NCBI GenBank assembly: GCA_003224075.1
Contig: QHYF01000020.1
Span: forward strand, 1-14,187
Direction of reading: 5' to 3'
DNA from: Acidobacteriota bacterium
GTDB taxonomy: Bacteria > Acidobacteriota > Terriglobia > Acidiferrales > UBA7541
DNA length: 14,187 nucleotides
The notes beneath the pieces were generated by a model. The model saw only the letters and a list, made by a program, of their open reading frames with translations, was not told where the DNA came from and did not search any database. Each line of letters starts with the position of its first letter. Position 1 is the first letter of the stretch. Made by a program: the position numbers and the translations under genes. This document shows, piece by piece, positions 1 to 6,330 of the stretch.

Positions 1-82
1 TAACCGAGAGCACCTTTTTGATCTCCTCTTCCGGCGTTGCCGGCCGGATGATGAAAACCAAATCGTAATATCGTTCTTCCAT
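1..82 (-). CDS. rpsF: 30S ribosomal protein S6, N-terminal fragment (runs off the window)
   Basis: The reverse strand from position 82 reads MEERYYDLVFIIRPATPEEE and onward for 27 codons before the window ends. This is the first beta strand and turn of ribosomal protein S6 (pattern xxYDLVFIIRP followed by an acidic helix start). S6 binds 16S rRNA with S18 in the platform of the small subunit. The ATG at 82-80 is preceded by a purine-rich AAAGAGG about 7 bases upstream. It follows pth by 49 bases on the same strand, which fits a translation-related operon, and rpsR/rplI would be expected further left, outside the window. Only the N-terminus is visible, so integrity cannot be judged. Confidence 0.85.
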   Translation of the reverse strand, partial: MEERYYDLVFIIRPATPEEEIKKVLSV

Positions 83-131
83 GATGGCCTCTTTCCCTCA
101 CTCCCGGGCGCGTGGCCCGGCGAACTCGTTC

Positions 132-728
132 CTATTCTTTTTCCGGCTCTTCCGGCTCCGCCGGTTTGCGCCGGTTGTATTTGTTCATCGCCGCGTCGAT
201 CCCTTGGGCCAGGATCATCTCCACGGCGTCGCCCGCCTGACCCGCCATTTCCGCCGCTACTTCCAACTCCGCCTTCTTCATCGGCCGCAGCACGTAGGCT
301 GCAAGGTCGCCAACCGGATGATCCGGCCCGCACCCGATTCGTACCCGCGCAAAGTCTTTCGTGCCAAGCGTGCTGATCACGGACTTTGCGCCCTTGTGCC
401 CGCCGGCGCTTCCCTCGGGGTGAATCCGGATCGTTCCCCACGGGAGTTGCTTCTCATCCCAGATCACCAGCAGATCGTCGAGATTCAGCTCGCACTTTCC
501 CAGCAGGTCTCGCACGGCAACGCCGCTGAGATTCATGTACATCTGCGGTTTCGCCAGGATCACCTCTTTCTGGCCGACCTTTCCCCGGCCCACCAGCGCC
601 TTGCCCTCCGGCCGCTCCACGCGAATCCCGCTGCGATTCGCAAGTTGATCGATAGCCATAAAACCCAGGTTGTGCGGCGTCCACTGATACTCCGGATCAG
701 GATTCCCAAGTCCGACAATCAGCCGCAT
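132..728 (-). CDS. pth: Peptidyl-tRNA hydrolase
   Basis: A 198-residue protein of normal length for bacterial Pth, which frees tRNA from peptidyl-tRNA dropped by ribosomes. Family landmarks are in order: the N-terminal GLGNPDPEY (Asn9), the catalytic His19 in TPHNLGF, MYMNLSG (Asn66), the acidic residue in VIWDE (Asp91), then GSAGGHKGAKSVI and RIGCGPD. The position matching E. coli Asn114 (GGHNG) is Lys112 here. The C-terminus is Lys/Glu rich. The ATG at 728 has GAGG a few bases upstream. It lies 53 bases after rplY and 49 before rpsF on the same strand, the usual neighbourhood for this gene. Confidence 0.95.
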   Translation of the reverse strand: MRLIVGLGNPDPEYQWTPHNLGFMAIDQLANRSGIRVERPEGKALVGRGKVGQKEVILAKPQMYMNLSGVAVRDLLGKCELNLDDLLVIWDEKQLPWGTIRIHPEGSAGGHKGAKSVISTLGTKDFARVRIGCGPDHPVGDLAAYVLRPMKKAELEVAAEMAGQAGDAVEMILAQGIDAAMNKYNRRKPAEPEEPEKE

Positions 729-781
729 AAGCCTCGATTCGCCTGCCCCCGCACGCCCCCGGCGAGGGGCTTGCGAAAAGG

Positions 782-1522
782 CTACTTCTTCTTTTCTGTT
801 TTCTCCGTCTTTTCCGTCTTCTCTGCCTTGGGTTTGGCCTCCGCCTCAACAGCTTCTTCGCCTTCCGCTTCCTTCTTGCCCTTCTTGATGACTTCGGGCT
901 CGGCCGGCGCCGCCACTTCGGCCGCGACCGCCTCAACGGGCTTCTCTTCTTCGACGCGCAGCGTGACAACGTGCGCGATCACCCGCTCTGGTTCGGTAAT
1001 CAGCTTCATCTTGGCTGTATCGATCGGCAAATCGCTGACGCGCAGCTGCTTGCCAAGCATCAGCTCGCTGACATCCATTTTGAACTCCGACGGAATTTCG
1101 CTTGGCAGGCATTCGATTTCCACTTCGCGCGTCACGATCTCAAATACGCCGCCCTGCACCTTCACGCCGGCCGGCTCCCCAAACGTGTGCACCGGAACCT
1201 TCACCCTCATGCGCACGTCCATGGTCACGCGCAGCAGATCGACGTGCAGCAACTTGCCTGTAGCGGGATCCACCAGCCAGTCTTTCAGGATCGCGGGTTC
1301 ATGCTTCCCGCCCAGGTTCACCTGAAACAGCGTGTTATGCCCGCTTTCGGAACGGAGAATGGCGCCAACCTGCTTGGCGTTCAGCGCAAGCGTTACGGCC
1401 TCTCCCTTGCCCCCATAAAGGACCGCCGGAATCTTGCCCATCTGGCGGAGCCGCCGGGCTTCGTTCTTGCCCCGTTCCGCGCGGGGCGCTGCTTCTACCA
1501 CAATCTTTTCACTCTGAGCCAT
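782..1522 (-). CDS. rplY: 50S ribosomal protein L25/general stress protein CTC, long form
   Basis: L25 binds 5S rRNA in the large subunit. Residues 1-95 carry the L25 domain (start MAQSEKIVVEAAPR, then RRLRQMGKIPAVLYGG, and HVDLLRV at 93-99). Residues 100-190 form the second beta domain of the long CTC/TL5 type (VPVHTFGEPAGVK, DVSELMLG, DLPI). Residues 191-246 are a low-complexity acidic/lysine tail rich in Ala, Glu and Lys, ending in a KTE triplet repeated three times and KKK; the tail is probably disordered. I chose the ATG at 1522, because AAGGA sits 9 bases upstream and the protein then starts as L25 proteins do. An in-frame start 8 codons earlier (1546) has no such support. It lies between prs and pth. 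Confidence 0.93.
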   Translation of the reverse strand: MAQSEKIVVEAAPRAERGKNEARRLRQMGKIPAVLYGGKGEAVTLALNAKQVGAILRSESGHNTLFQVNLGGKHEPAILKDWLVDPATGKLLHVDLLRVTMDVRMRVKVPVHTFGEPAGVKVQGGVFEIVTREVEIECLPSEIPSEFKMDVSELMLGKQLRVSDLPIDTAKMKLITEPERVIAHVVTLRVEEEKPVEAVAAEVAAPAEPEVIKKGKKEAEGEEAVEAEAKPKAEKTEKTEKTEKKK

Positions 1523-1577
1523 GGCCTTCTTTCCTTCCCGAATCATTCTTCCGGCGCTATTTTCCGGCCGGGCAAAA

Positions 1578-2522
1578 TCATATGAACAGCTCGCTGATCG
1601 AAGTCTCTTCGTGAATCGAGCGGATCGCTCGCGCCAGTAAGTCCGCGACGCTCAGCACCCGAATCTTCCCCATCTTCTTTGCCGCTTCGTTTAAGGGCAC
1701 GGAATCTGTCGCCACCACTTCGCTGATCTCCGACTTCTCGAGGCGTTCCACCGCCGGGCCGGAAAGGACTGCGTGCGTGCACGCCGCAAATACCTGCGTA
1801 GCCCCTTCCCTTATAAGGACCTCCGCGGTCTTCACCAGCGTCCCCGCGGTATCAATGATGTCGTCCACGACCAGCGCGCTGCGGCCACGAACGTCTCCGA
1901 TCAGATTCATTACCTCGCTGACGTCCACGTCCACGCGGCGCTTATCCACGATCGCCAGCGGCGCATCCAGTTTCTTCGCAAAAAACCGCGCCCGCTCGAC
2001 GCCCCCCGCATCCGGCGAAACGACCGTCAGATTCGGCAGCTTCATGTGCCGGAAGTATTCCACCAGCACCGGCGAACCGTACAAATGATCCACGGGCACG
2101 TCGAAATAGCCCTGAATCTGCGGCGCGTGCAAATCCAAGGTCAGCGCGCGGCTGGCTCCGGCCGTTTCCAGCAGGTCCGCCACAAGCTTTGCTGAGATCG
2201 GAACGCGGGGCTTGTCCTTACGGTCCTGCCGCGCATAACAGTAGTACGGCAGCACCGCGGTAATCCGCCACGCCGAGGCGCGCTTGAACGCGTCAATCAT
2301 CAGCAGCAATTCCAGCAGATGGTTGTCCACCGGGTGATGGCACGGCTGCACCACGAACACATCCGCTCCGCGCACGTTTTCCAGAACCTGGAAATAAATC
2401 TCTCCGTCGCTGAAGCGTCCCAGCAGCGCTTTCCCCAGCGGCACGTTCAAGTGGCGGCAAATACTCTCCGCCAGCACCGGATTCGCGGTCCCCGAGAAAA
2501 TCTTGAATCGGTCGTCGTTCAC
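1578..2522 (-). CDS. prs: Ribose-phosphate pyrophosphokinase (PRPP synthetase)
   Basis: Makes PRPP from ribose 5-phosphate and ATP for purine, pyrimidine, His, Trp and NAD synthesis. From the GTG at 2522 the protein is 314 residues, the standard class I length. Visible motifs: FSDGEIYFQV (37-46), the YARQDRKDKPR ATP-binding stretch (96-106), DLHAPQIQGYF (130-140), the catalytic flexible-loop DKRR (193-196), and the PRPP loop VVDDIIDTAGT (218-228). AGGAG lies 10 bases before this GTG. The reading frame stays open 22 codons further up to a TTG, but that extension (METGPLHARSWAS...) is not Prs-like and would run over a tandem repeat. It lies downstream of ispE (137-base gap) and upstream of rplY. 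Confidence 0.96.
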   Translation of the reverse strand: MNDDRFKIFSGTANPVLAESICRHLNVPLGKALLGRFSDGEIYFQVLENVRGADVFVVQPCHHPVDNHLLELLLMIDAFKRASAWRITAVLPYYCYARQDRKDKPRVPISAKLVADLLETAGASRALTLDLHAPQIQGYFDVPVDHLYGSPVLVEYFRHMKLPNLTVVSPDAGGVERARFFAKKLDAPLAIVDKRRVDVDVSEVMNLIGDVRGRSALVVDDIIDTAGTLVKTAEVLIREGATQVFAACTHAVLSGPAVERLEKSEISEVVATDSVPLNEAAKKMGKIRVLSVADLLARAIRSIHEETSISELFI

Positions 2523-2585
2523 GACGCGAGCTCTCCTGTTAAAAAAACAAGACGCCCAACTGCGAGCGTGAAGTGGCCCCGTTTC

Positions 2586-2613
2586 CAACCGTTAACTGTC
2601 GACCGTGAACTGT
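2586..2613. repeat. 14-bp tandem duplication between ispE and prs
   Basis: Two adjacent 14-mers, CAACCGTTAACTGT (2586-2599) and CGACCGTGAACTGT (2600-2613), match at 12 of 14 positions. They lie in the 97-base gap between the ispE stop and the prs ribosome binding site. Function unknown. The unit length is shared with another intergenic repeat further right in the window (9106-9128), and half of it with the heptamers at 9038-9058. Confidence 0.7.
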
Positions 2614-2659
2614 AAACTTCCCACGAGACGCTGCGCCGGATCCTGGACGCGCACGCAAA

Positions 2660-3562
2660 CTATACAGCCATGCGCATCAAACGAGCGTACCTCGCGCGCG
2701 AGAGTGTCTCGCAAACGAAGGTCTGATCGTGCGGAAACCCCACAGCGGCTCGGCGCGCCAACGCTGGGCTCGGGAAAACTCCAAACACCGCCGAACCGCT
2801 ACCCGCCAGCGTGGCTTCTGCAGCTCCTTTTTGGAGCAACGCCCGCTTGATTTGAGCAAGCCGGGGATGCCGCCGGAAAACCGGCCCCTCGAAATCGTTC
2901 GAAAGGCCGCTTCCCTGCGCGCTCCAGCATTGAGCACAGAACTTCCAAAGTCTATGGTTTGTAGCCGATTTTGTCAATCCGCGCGGTTTCGCCTTCAGCC
3001 AGCGGTACGCTTCCGGCGTCGGCACGCGAATCTCTTTCGGCGACACCACCAGGATATGCCGCTTCTGAATATCAGGCAGCGGATAGATTTCATCGCCTTT
3101 GTTCACCCCTAGCGCCCGTCCCCCCAAAAGAAAAAACGGCACATCCGCGCCTAAGGAGGCGGCAATTTCCATCAATCGTGCGGCCGGCAGTTTCTTCCCC
3201 GTCAAGAGCAGATACCCCACCAGCGCCGCAGCGGCGTCGCTCGATCCACCGCCAAGTCCACGCCGGGCGGGGATTTTCTTTTTCAGCACGATTTCCACGC
3301 CCCTGCGAATTTCGAATTCGCGCCGCAGCGCATCCACGGCGCGATACACAAGATTTCTGTGAACCGGTTCCCCGGACAGCAACGCGTTTCCCACGATCGT
3401 TAGCGAGATTTCCGGCTGCCGAGATATGCGCAGGCGCAATTCGTCGTGCAGTGAGATGCTCTGAAAAATAGTCCGCAGCTCGTGAAATCCATCGGCGCGC
3501 CTCCCCAGGACGTCCAGGCAGAGATTGACTTTTGCAAACGCTGGAAGGCGGACTTCGGTCAT
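2660..3562 (-). CDS. ispE: 4-diphosphocytidyl-2-C-methyl-D-erythritol kinase
   Basis: GHMP-family kinase of the MEP isoprenoid pathway, phosphorylating CDP-ME at the 2-hydroxyl. From the ATG at 3562 it is 300 residues, close to the family norm. It opens with LPAFAKVNLCLDVLGRRADG, containing the catalytic Lys11. The ATP-binding GHMP loop is PARRGLGGGSSDAAA (98-112), GADVPFF supplies catalytic Asp140, and the C-terminal GHMP motif AGSGSAVFGVF is present. The frame is open 50 codons further upstream but that part lies inside the TPR gene and is not IspE-like. The start is 8 bases after the stop of the TPR gene and has no clear Shine-Dalgarno, so translational coupling to the upstream gene is likely (inference). 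Confidence 0.95.
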   Translation of the reverse strand: MTEVRLPAFAKVNLCLDVLGRRADGFHELRTIFQSISLHDELRLRISRQPEISLTIVGNALLSGEPVHRNLVYRAVDALRREFEIRRGVEIVLKKKIPARRGLGGGSSDAAAALVGYLLLTGKKLPAARLMEIAASLGADVPFFLLGGRALGVNKGDEIYPLPDIQKRHILVVSPKEIRVPTPEAYRWLKAKPRGLTKSATNHRLWKFCAQCWSAQGSGLSNDFEGPVFRRHPRLAQIKRALLQKGAAEATLAGSGSAVFGVFPSPALARRAAVGFPHDQTFVCETLSRARYARLMRMAV

Positions 3563-3570
3563 GCGCTGGA

Positions 3571-5691
3571 TTACGGCTTCGCGTCGCTCGCCGCGGATTT
3601 TTGCGCCACGCGATGCTTCGATTGCGAAAGTTTCTTCTCGAGCTCCGCGACTTTGTCGCTCTCGATGTCCGCGGGCAGCGAGCGCCGCCATTCCATCAGC
3701 GACTTCTCCCATTCCGCGGCCGCCAGCTCGCTCCGGCCGGTCTTGGCGTAGACGTCGCCTAGATGCGAATGAATCGTTGCGTCATGGCTCTCGCGCTGCA
3801 CCGCTTTGCGCAGCGTGGTTTCGGAAGCTGCCAGCTTGTTCTCCTTGAAATAAATCCACCCCAGGCTGTCCATGTAAGCCCCGTTGAACGGTTCCTCTTT
3901 CAGCGCCCGCTGCACCAGCGCCTCCGCTTCATCGAGGCGGATTCCCAGGTCGCCCAGCATATAACCGTAGTAATTCAGCACTTGAGCGTTTTTCGGATTC
4001 ACTGCCAGCACTTTCTTGAACTGCTCTTCGGCGCGATCGAAAAATTTCTGCCGTTCGTAGATGGCGCCAAGCAAAAACCAGACCATCTCCTTGTCGCGCG
4101 GCTGCCCCGGGAGCACTTCCGCGGCGTGCGCCGCTTCCTCCGCCTCTTTGTAACGCCGCCCGCGTTCGTAAACTTGAGCGATATTCAAATAGGTATCGCG
4201 GTCCCCTTGATTGCCATGGAGCTGCGCCCGCAAAATCTTTACCGCATCCTCCGTCTGACCGTTCTCGCCAAGCAACAGGGCCTGGCTTGCCCGAATGGAG
4301 GGATCGGCCGGGTATTTCGCCAGCGCTTCCTTGCCCGTTTGCAGCGCCTTGGCCAAATCCTTCGCGCTGCGGTACGTGTCCATGATCAGCATCCGCGCGC
4401 GGCGATCTTCTTCTTCACCGAGATGTCCCAATTCTTCGAAAGTGTAAATCGCAGCCTGATAATTCTGCGTATCGCGATAGAGTTGTCCAAGTTGCTGGTA
4501 CAGAATCGCCAGCGACCGCCGCCGCGACGGCGCCGCGGGAGCCTGCGACTTGATGCCTGTCACCGCGTCTGACAATACGCGGATAGCGTCCTGATAGCGC
4601 CCCTGCGCTTGGTACAGCATCGCTTCGTTGTACATCACTTCGAGGCTGCCCGGAGCGTACTGCCTCGCTTTAAGGAGAATCTCCTCGGCTTTGTTGAGCT
4701 GGTGCAGCTCCCGGTAAATCTGCGCGATCCGCAAGTACACGTCCGCATCGTCCGGCACCAGGTCCGAAAGCTTCTGGTACACACTCAGCGCTTCGGAATA
4801 TTTTTCTTCCGCCAGCAGGGTCTGTCCCAGCCCGCGCTGGTGACTCAGCTCGGAGGGATCCAGTTCCGCTGCCTTTCGGTAAGCTTGTTCGGCTTTCGCG
4901 AGTTCGTGCGCCTGCGTGTAAGCATCCCCCAGCAGGTCCAGCAGCACCGGCGATGGCGAATGCGCGGTGATTCTCTCGAGCAGCGAAACGGCTTCCGCAG
5001 CTTTGCCTTCGTCCATCAACAGTTGCGTCAGTTGCTCCACCGCCGCTTCATTCTCCGGGTCGTTCTTCAGAACGCTTCGCAGCACCTCTTCGGCTTTATC
5101 ATGCTCGTTCTTCAGCCGGTAGAGCCGCGCCAGCCACAAAGCGGATTCCGCGTCCGTGGGATCCAGCCGATGAATCTCGCGGTATTGCTCGATGGCCCGG
5201 CTCACCGTTTCTGACTGCCCGTTGCCCGAACTGATATCGCCCAGGCTTCGCAAATAAATCCGTCCCAGCAGCCGCCGTGATTGCACATCGTCCGGGTTCC
5301 GCTTGAGGATTTCCTGCGCTTCCGTCACTGCCTCGTGGGTGCGCTGAGCTTTCCAGTATATTTCCGCCAGCCGCTCGCCGATTACCGGCGACTTCGGATC
5401 CAGCGCATACGCTTTCTTGTACGCCTCGATCGCCTGGGTGGCGTATTCAGGGCGGCTGGTCGCCTCGTACTGCTGCTCGTAGATGTGGCCCATCGTGAAG
5501 TTGTAATAGGCCTCGGCGCGTGCGGACTCCTTTGCGGAGGAGGCGTTCTTCGGGTCGACAAATCGCCCCTGTGGCGCGGCGAATGGATCGGTCCTCTTCT
5601 CGGGCGCAGGGGTCTCCGGCGTCTGCGCCATGGCAGCCGCGCTGGCCATGCCCGTCAAAATGGTAATGAGGGTAATCCGTTGAAGTTTCAT
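3571..5691 (-). CDS. Exported tetratricopeptide-repeat protein
   Basis: A 706-residue protein from the ATG at 5691. Residues 1-23 form a signal peptide (basic KLQR, hydrophobic core, AMA before Gln23), so it is probably periplasmic or envelope-bound. After a Pro-rich linker, residues about 60-670 are nearly continuous TPR repeats, recognisable by repeated A-x-x-x-Y/L...A-x-x-x-L-P signatures such as AIEAYKKAYALDP (87-99), AEQAYRKAAELDP (267-279) and AEEQFKKVLAVNP (554-566). The conserved last pair has YYGYMLGDLGIRLDEAEALV and NGAYMDSLGWIYF. The end is Lys/Ser rich. TPR arrays mediate protein-protein contacts; no catalytic domain is seen and the partner is unknown. In Pseudomonas a TPR gene also sits near the ispE-prs-rplY-pth cluster, so the linkage is not random. 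It is the first gene of the minus-strand cluster here and has its own promoter. A frame extension up to 5835 is rejected, because it would cross that promoter. Confidence 0.88.
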   Translation of the reverse strand: MKLQRITLITILTGMASAAAMAQTPETPAPEKRTDPFAAPQGRFVDPKNASSAKESARAEAYYNFTMGHIYEQQYEATSRPEYATQAIEAYKKAYALDPKSPVIGERLAEIYWKAQRTHEAVTEAQEILKRNPDDVQSRRLLGRIYLRSLGDISSGNGQSETVSRAIEQYREIHRLDPTDAESALWLARLYRLKNEHDKAEEVLRSVLKNDPENEAAVEQLTQLLMDEGKAAEAVSLLERITAHSPSPVLLDLLGDAYTQAHELAKAEQAYRKAAELDPSELSHQRGLGQTLLAEEKYSEALSVYQKLSDLVPDDADVYLRIAQIYRELHQLNKAEEILLKARQYAPGSLEVMYNEAMLYQAQGRYQDAIRVLSDAVTGIKSQAPAAPSRRRSLAILYQQLGQLYRDTQNYQAAIYTFEELGHLGEEEDRRARMLIMDTYRSAKDLAKALQTGKEALAKYPADPSIRASQALLLGENGQTEDAVKILRAQLHGNQGDRDTYLNIAQVYERGRRYKEAEEAAHAAEVLPGQPRDKEMVWFLLGAIYERQKFFDRAEEQFKKVLAVNPKNAQVLNYYGYMLGDLGIRLDEAEALVQRALKEEPFNGAYMDSLGWIYFKENKLAASETTLRKAVQRESHDATIHSHLGDVYAKTGRSELAAAEWEKSLMEWRRSLPADIESDKVAELEKKLSQSKHRVAQKSAASDAKP

Positions 5692-5710
5692 CGTAGCCCC
5701 AGAAAAGAAA

Positions 5711-5739
5711 AGTATCCCATGCGGCCGGAACGCGGTCAA
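5711..5739 (-). promoter_or_regulatory. Sigma-70-like promoter of the TPR-ispE-prs-rplY-pth-rpsF cluster
   Basis: On the reverse strand TTGACC (5739-5734, 5 of 6 consensus matches) is followed after exactly 17 bases by GATACT (5716-5711, 4 of 6). Transcription would start near 5704, about 13 bases before the TPR gene ATG at 5691. The leader contains TGGGG as a weak ribosome binding site. Called by pattern only. Confidence 0.6.
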
Positions 5740-5828
5740 AAGTGAAAGCGCAGGGCGTTTCCACGGCCTGGGGTGGTGCTTTCCTTCAGATGCGGACATG
5801 CGCGGAAACGTTGAAGGGAAAAAAGGGC

Positions 5829-5863
5829 TTGACATCTTTCCGTATTTCCGCGATTATCGAAAT
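5829..5863 (+). promoter_or_regulatory. arsR promoter with overlapping inverted repeat; transcript probably leaderless
   Basis: A perfect -35 box TTGACA (5829-5834), a 17-base spacer and GATTAT (5852-5857, 4 of 6 consensus matches) place the start of transcription at about 5863-5865, on the arsR ATG (5864). No Shine-Dalgarno precedes that ATG, so the message is probably leaderless. An inverted repeat TATTTC (5843-5848) / GAAATA (5859-5864), with a 10-base spacer, straddles the -10 box and the start codon. This is where a self-repressing ArsR would be expected to bind; that it is the operator is inference. Confidence 0.65.
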
Positions 5864-6220
5864 ATGCGTCGCCCCAACCCACTCCTCGTCACCCGCTCCG
5901 CCGACCGCTTCTCGGCGCTCGGCGCTGAGCCGCGCCTGCAGATTCTCCGCCTGCTCCTTTCTGCCCACCCCGCGGGAATGGTCGCCGGCGAAGTGCAGGA
6001 AGAGCTCGGTATCCCCGCTTCCACGCTCTCACATCACTTGGAAAAACTGAAACAAGTTGGGCTGGTCAACGTGCGTCGCCAAGGCACTTTTCTCTGGTAT
6101 TCCGCGGACACCGATGCGCTGCGCGAAGTCCTGAGCTTCCTTTACGAAGAGTGCTGTATGCGCTCCCGCGCTGTTCCCGTCGAATCCGTCGTCCAAATTT
6201 CGAGGGGGACTTCATCATGA
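5864..6220 (+). CDS. arsR: ArsR-family transcriptional repressor, probably As(III)-responsive
   Basis: A 118-residue winged-helix protein of the ArsR/SmtB family. Residues 15-35 (RFSALGAEPRLQILRLLL) are the first helices. The recognition helix region is GIPASTLSHHLEKLKQVGLV (49-68), followed by the wing VRRQGTFLWYSAD. The classical metal site ELCVCDL in the helix before the recognition helix is absent (VAGEVQEELGI instead). The only cysteines are a vicinal pair Cys97-Cys98 in YEECCMRS near the C-terminus, reminiscent of the C-terminal As(III) site of Acidithiobacillus ferrooxidans ArsR, but without a third cysteine. The start is the ATG at 5864; an upstream in-frame GTG/ATG region would lie across the promoter. 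The stop TGA overlaps the next ATG (ATGA), and arsM and arsC follow, so arsenic sensing is the sensible role. Confidence 0.85.
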   Translation: MRRPNPLLVTRSADRFSALGAEPRLQILRLLLSAHPAGMVAGEVQEELGIPASTLSHHLEKLKQVGLVNVRRQGTFLWYSADTDALREVLSFLYEECCMRSRAVPVESVVQISRGTSS

Positions 6221-6330
6221 CCTGTGACATGCCCTCCTTCGTTGCACTGCATCTTTCACTTGTGCGGGCGCAGCACCGCTGCGCCCCAATTACCGAAGTC
6301 CATCCAATAGAGGAGCGATTCGATGAGTGA
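6217..6330 (+). CDS. Possible 37-residue small protein or leader peptide between arsR and arsM
   Basis: An ORF starting MTCDMPSFVALHL and ending EERFDE. Its ATG overlaps the arsR stop as ATGA (6217-6220). A strong GAGGGGG (6202-6208) lies 8 bases before the ATG. Its stop TGA (6328-6330) falls inside the arsM start region (ATGAGTGA), giving an 8-base overlap with arsM. It thus bridges arsR and arsM without a gap. The peptide has Cys3 and Cys22, no predicted membrane segment and no family I recognise. It may be a real small protein, a coupling device that delivers ribosomes to arsM, or chance. The codons around the internal hairpin (6266-6286) look constrained by RNA structure rather than by protein. 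Confidence 0.4.
   Translation: MTCDMPSFVALHLSLVRAQHRCAPITEVHPIEERFDE
6266..6286 (+). promoter_or_regulatory. Strong RNA hairpin upstream of arsM
   Basis: GGGCGCAGC (6266-6274) and GCTGCGCCC (6278-6286) form a perfect 9-bp GC-rich stem with a three-base ACC loop. No T-run follows (CAATTACC), so it is not a typical intrinsic terminator. It ends 23 bases before the arsM ribosome binding site GAGGAG (6310-6315). It could slow ribosomes translating the small ORF, protect the arsM part of the mRNA, or bind a regulator. The structure is seen directly; the role is inference. Confidence 0.6.

Noticed and set aside
782..835. Tandem repeat array at the rplY 3' end
   Set aside because: The DNA repetition is the coding of the Lys-Thr-Glu repeats in the L25 tail, so it is not a separate element.
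81..1325. A 414-codon plus-strand frame opposite pth and rplY
   Set aside because: Antisense shadow of two conserved genes; the translation is low-complexity Ser/Thr/Arg sequence with no family resemblance.
2523..2588. A 22-residue N-terminal extension of Prs
   Set aside because: It would start at a TTG within the tandem repeat, and a GTG at 2522 with AGGAG upstream gives the standard 314-residue enzyme.
3763..5745. Three plus-strand frames of 150-270 codons opposite the TPR gene
   Set aside because: They mirror TPR codon periodicity, have no ribosome binding sites, and show no domains.
5692..5835. A 48-codon N-terminal extension of the TPR protein
   Set aside because: It would cover the promoter and hide the clear signal peptide that begins at 5691.
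6266..6286. Intrinsic terminator after arsR
   Set aside because: The stem is strong but is followed by CAATTACC, not a T-run, and arsM lies directly downstream in the same operon.
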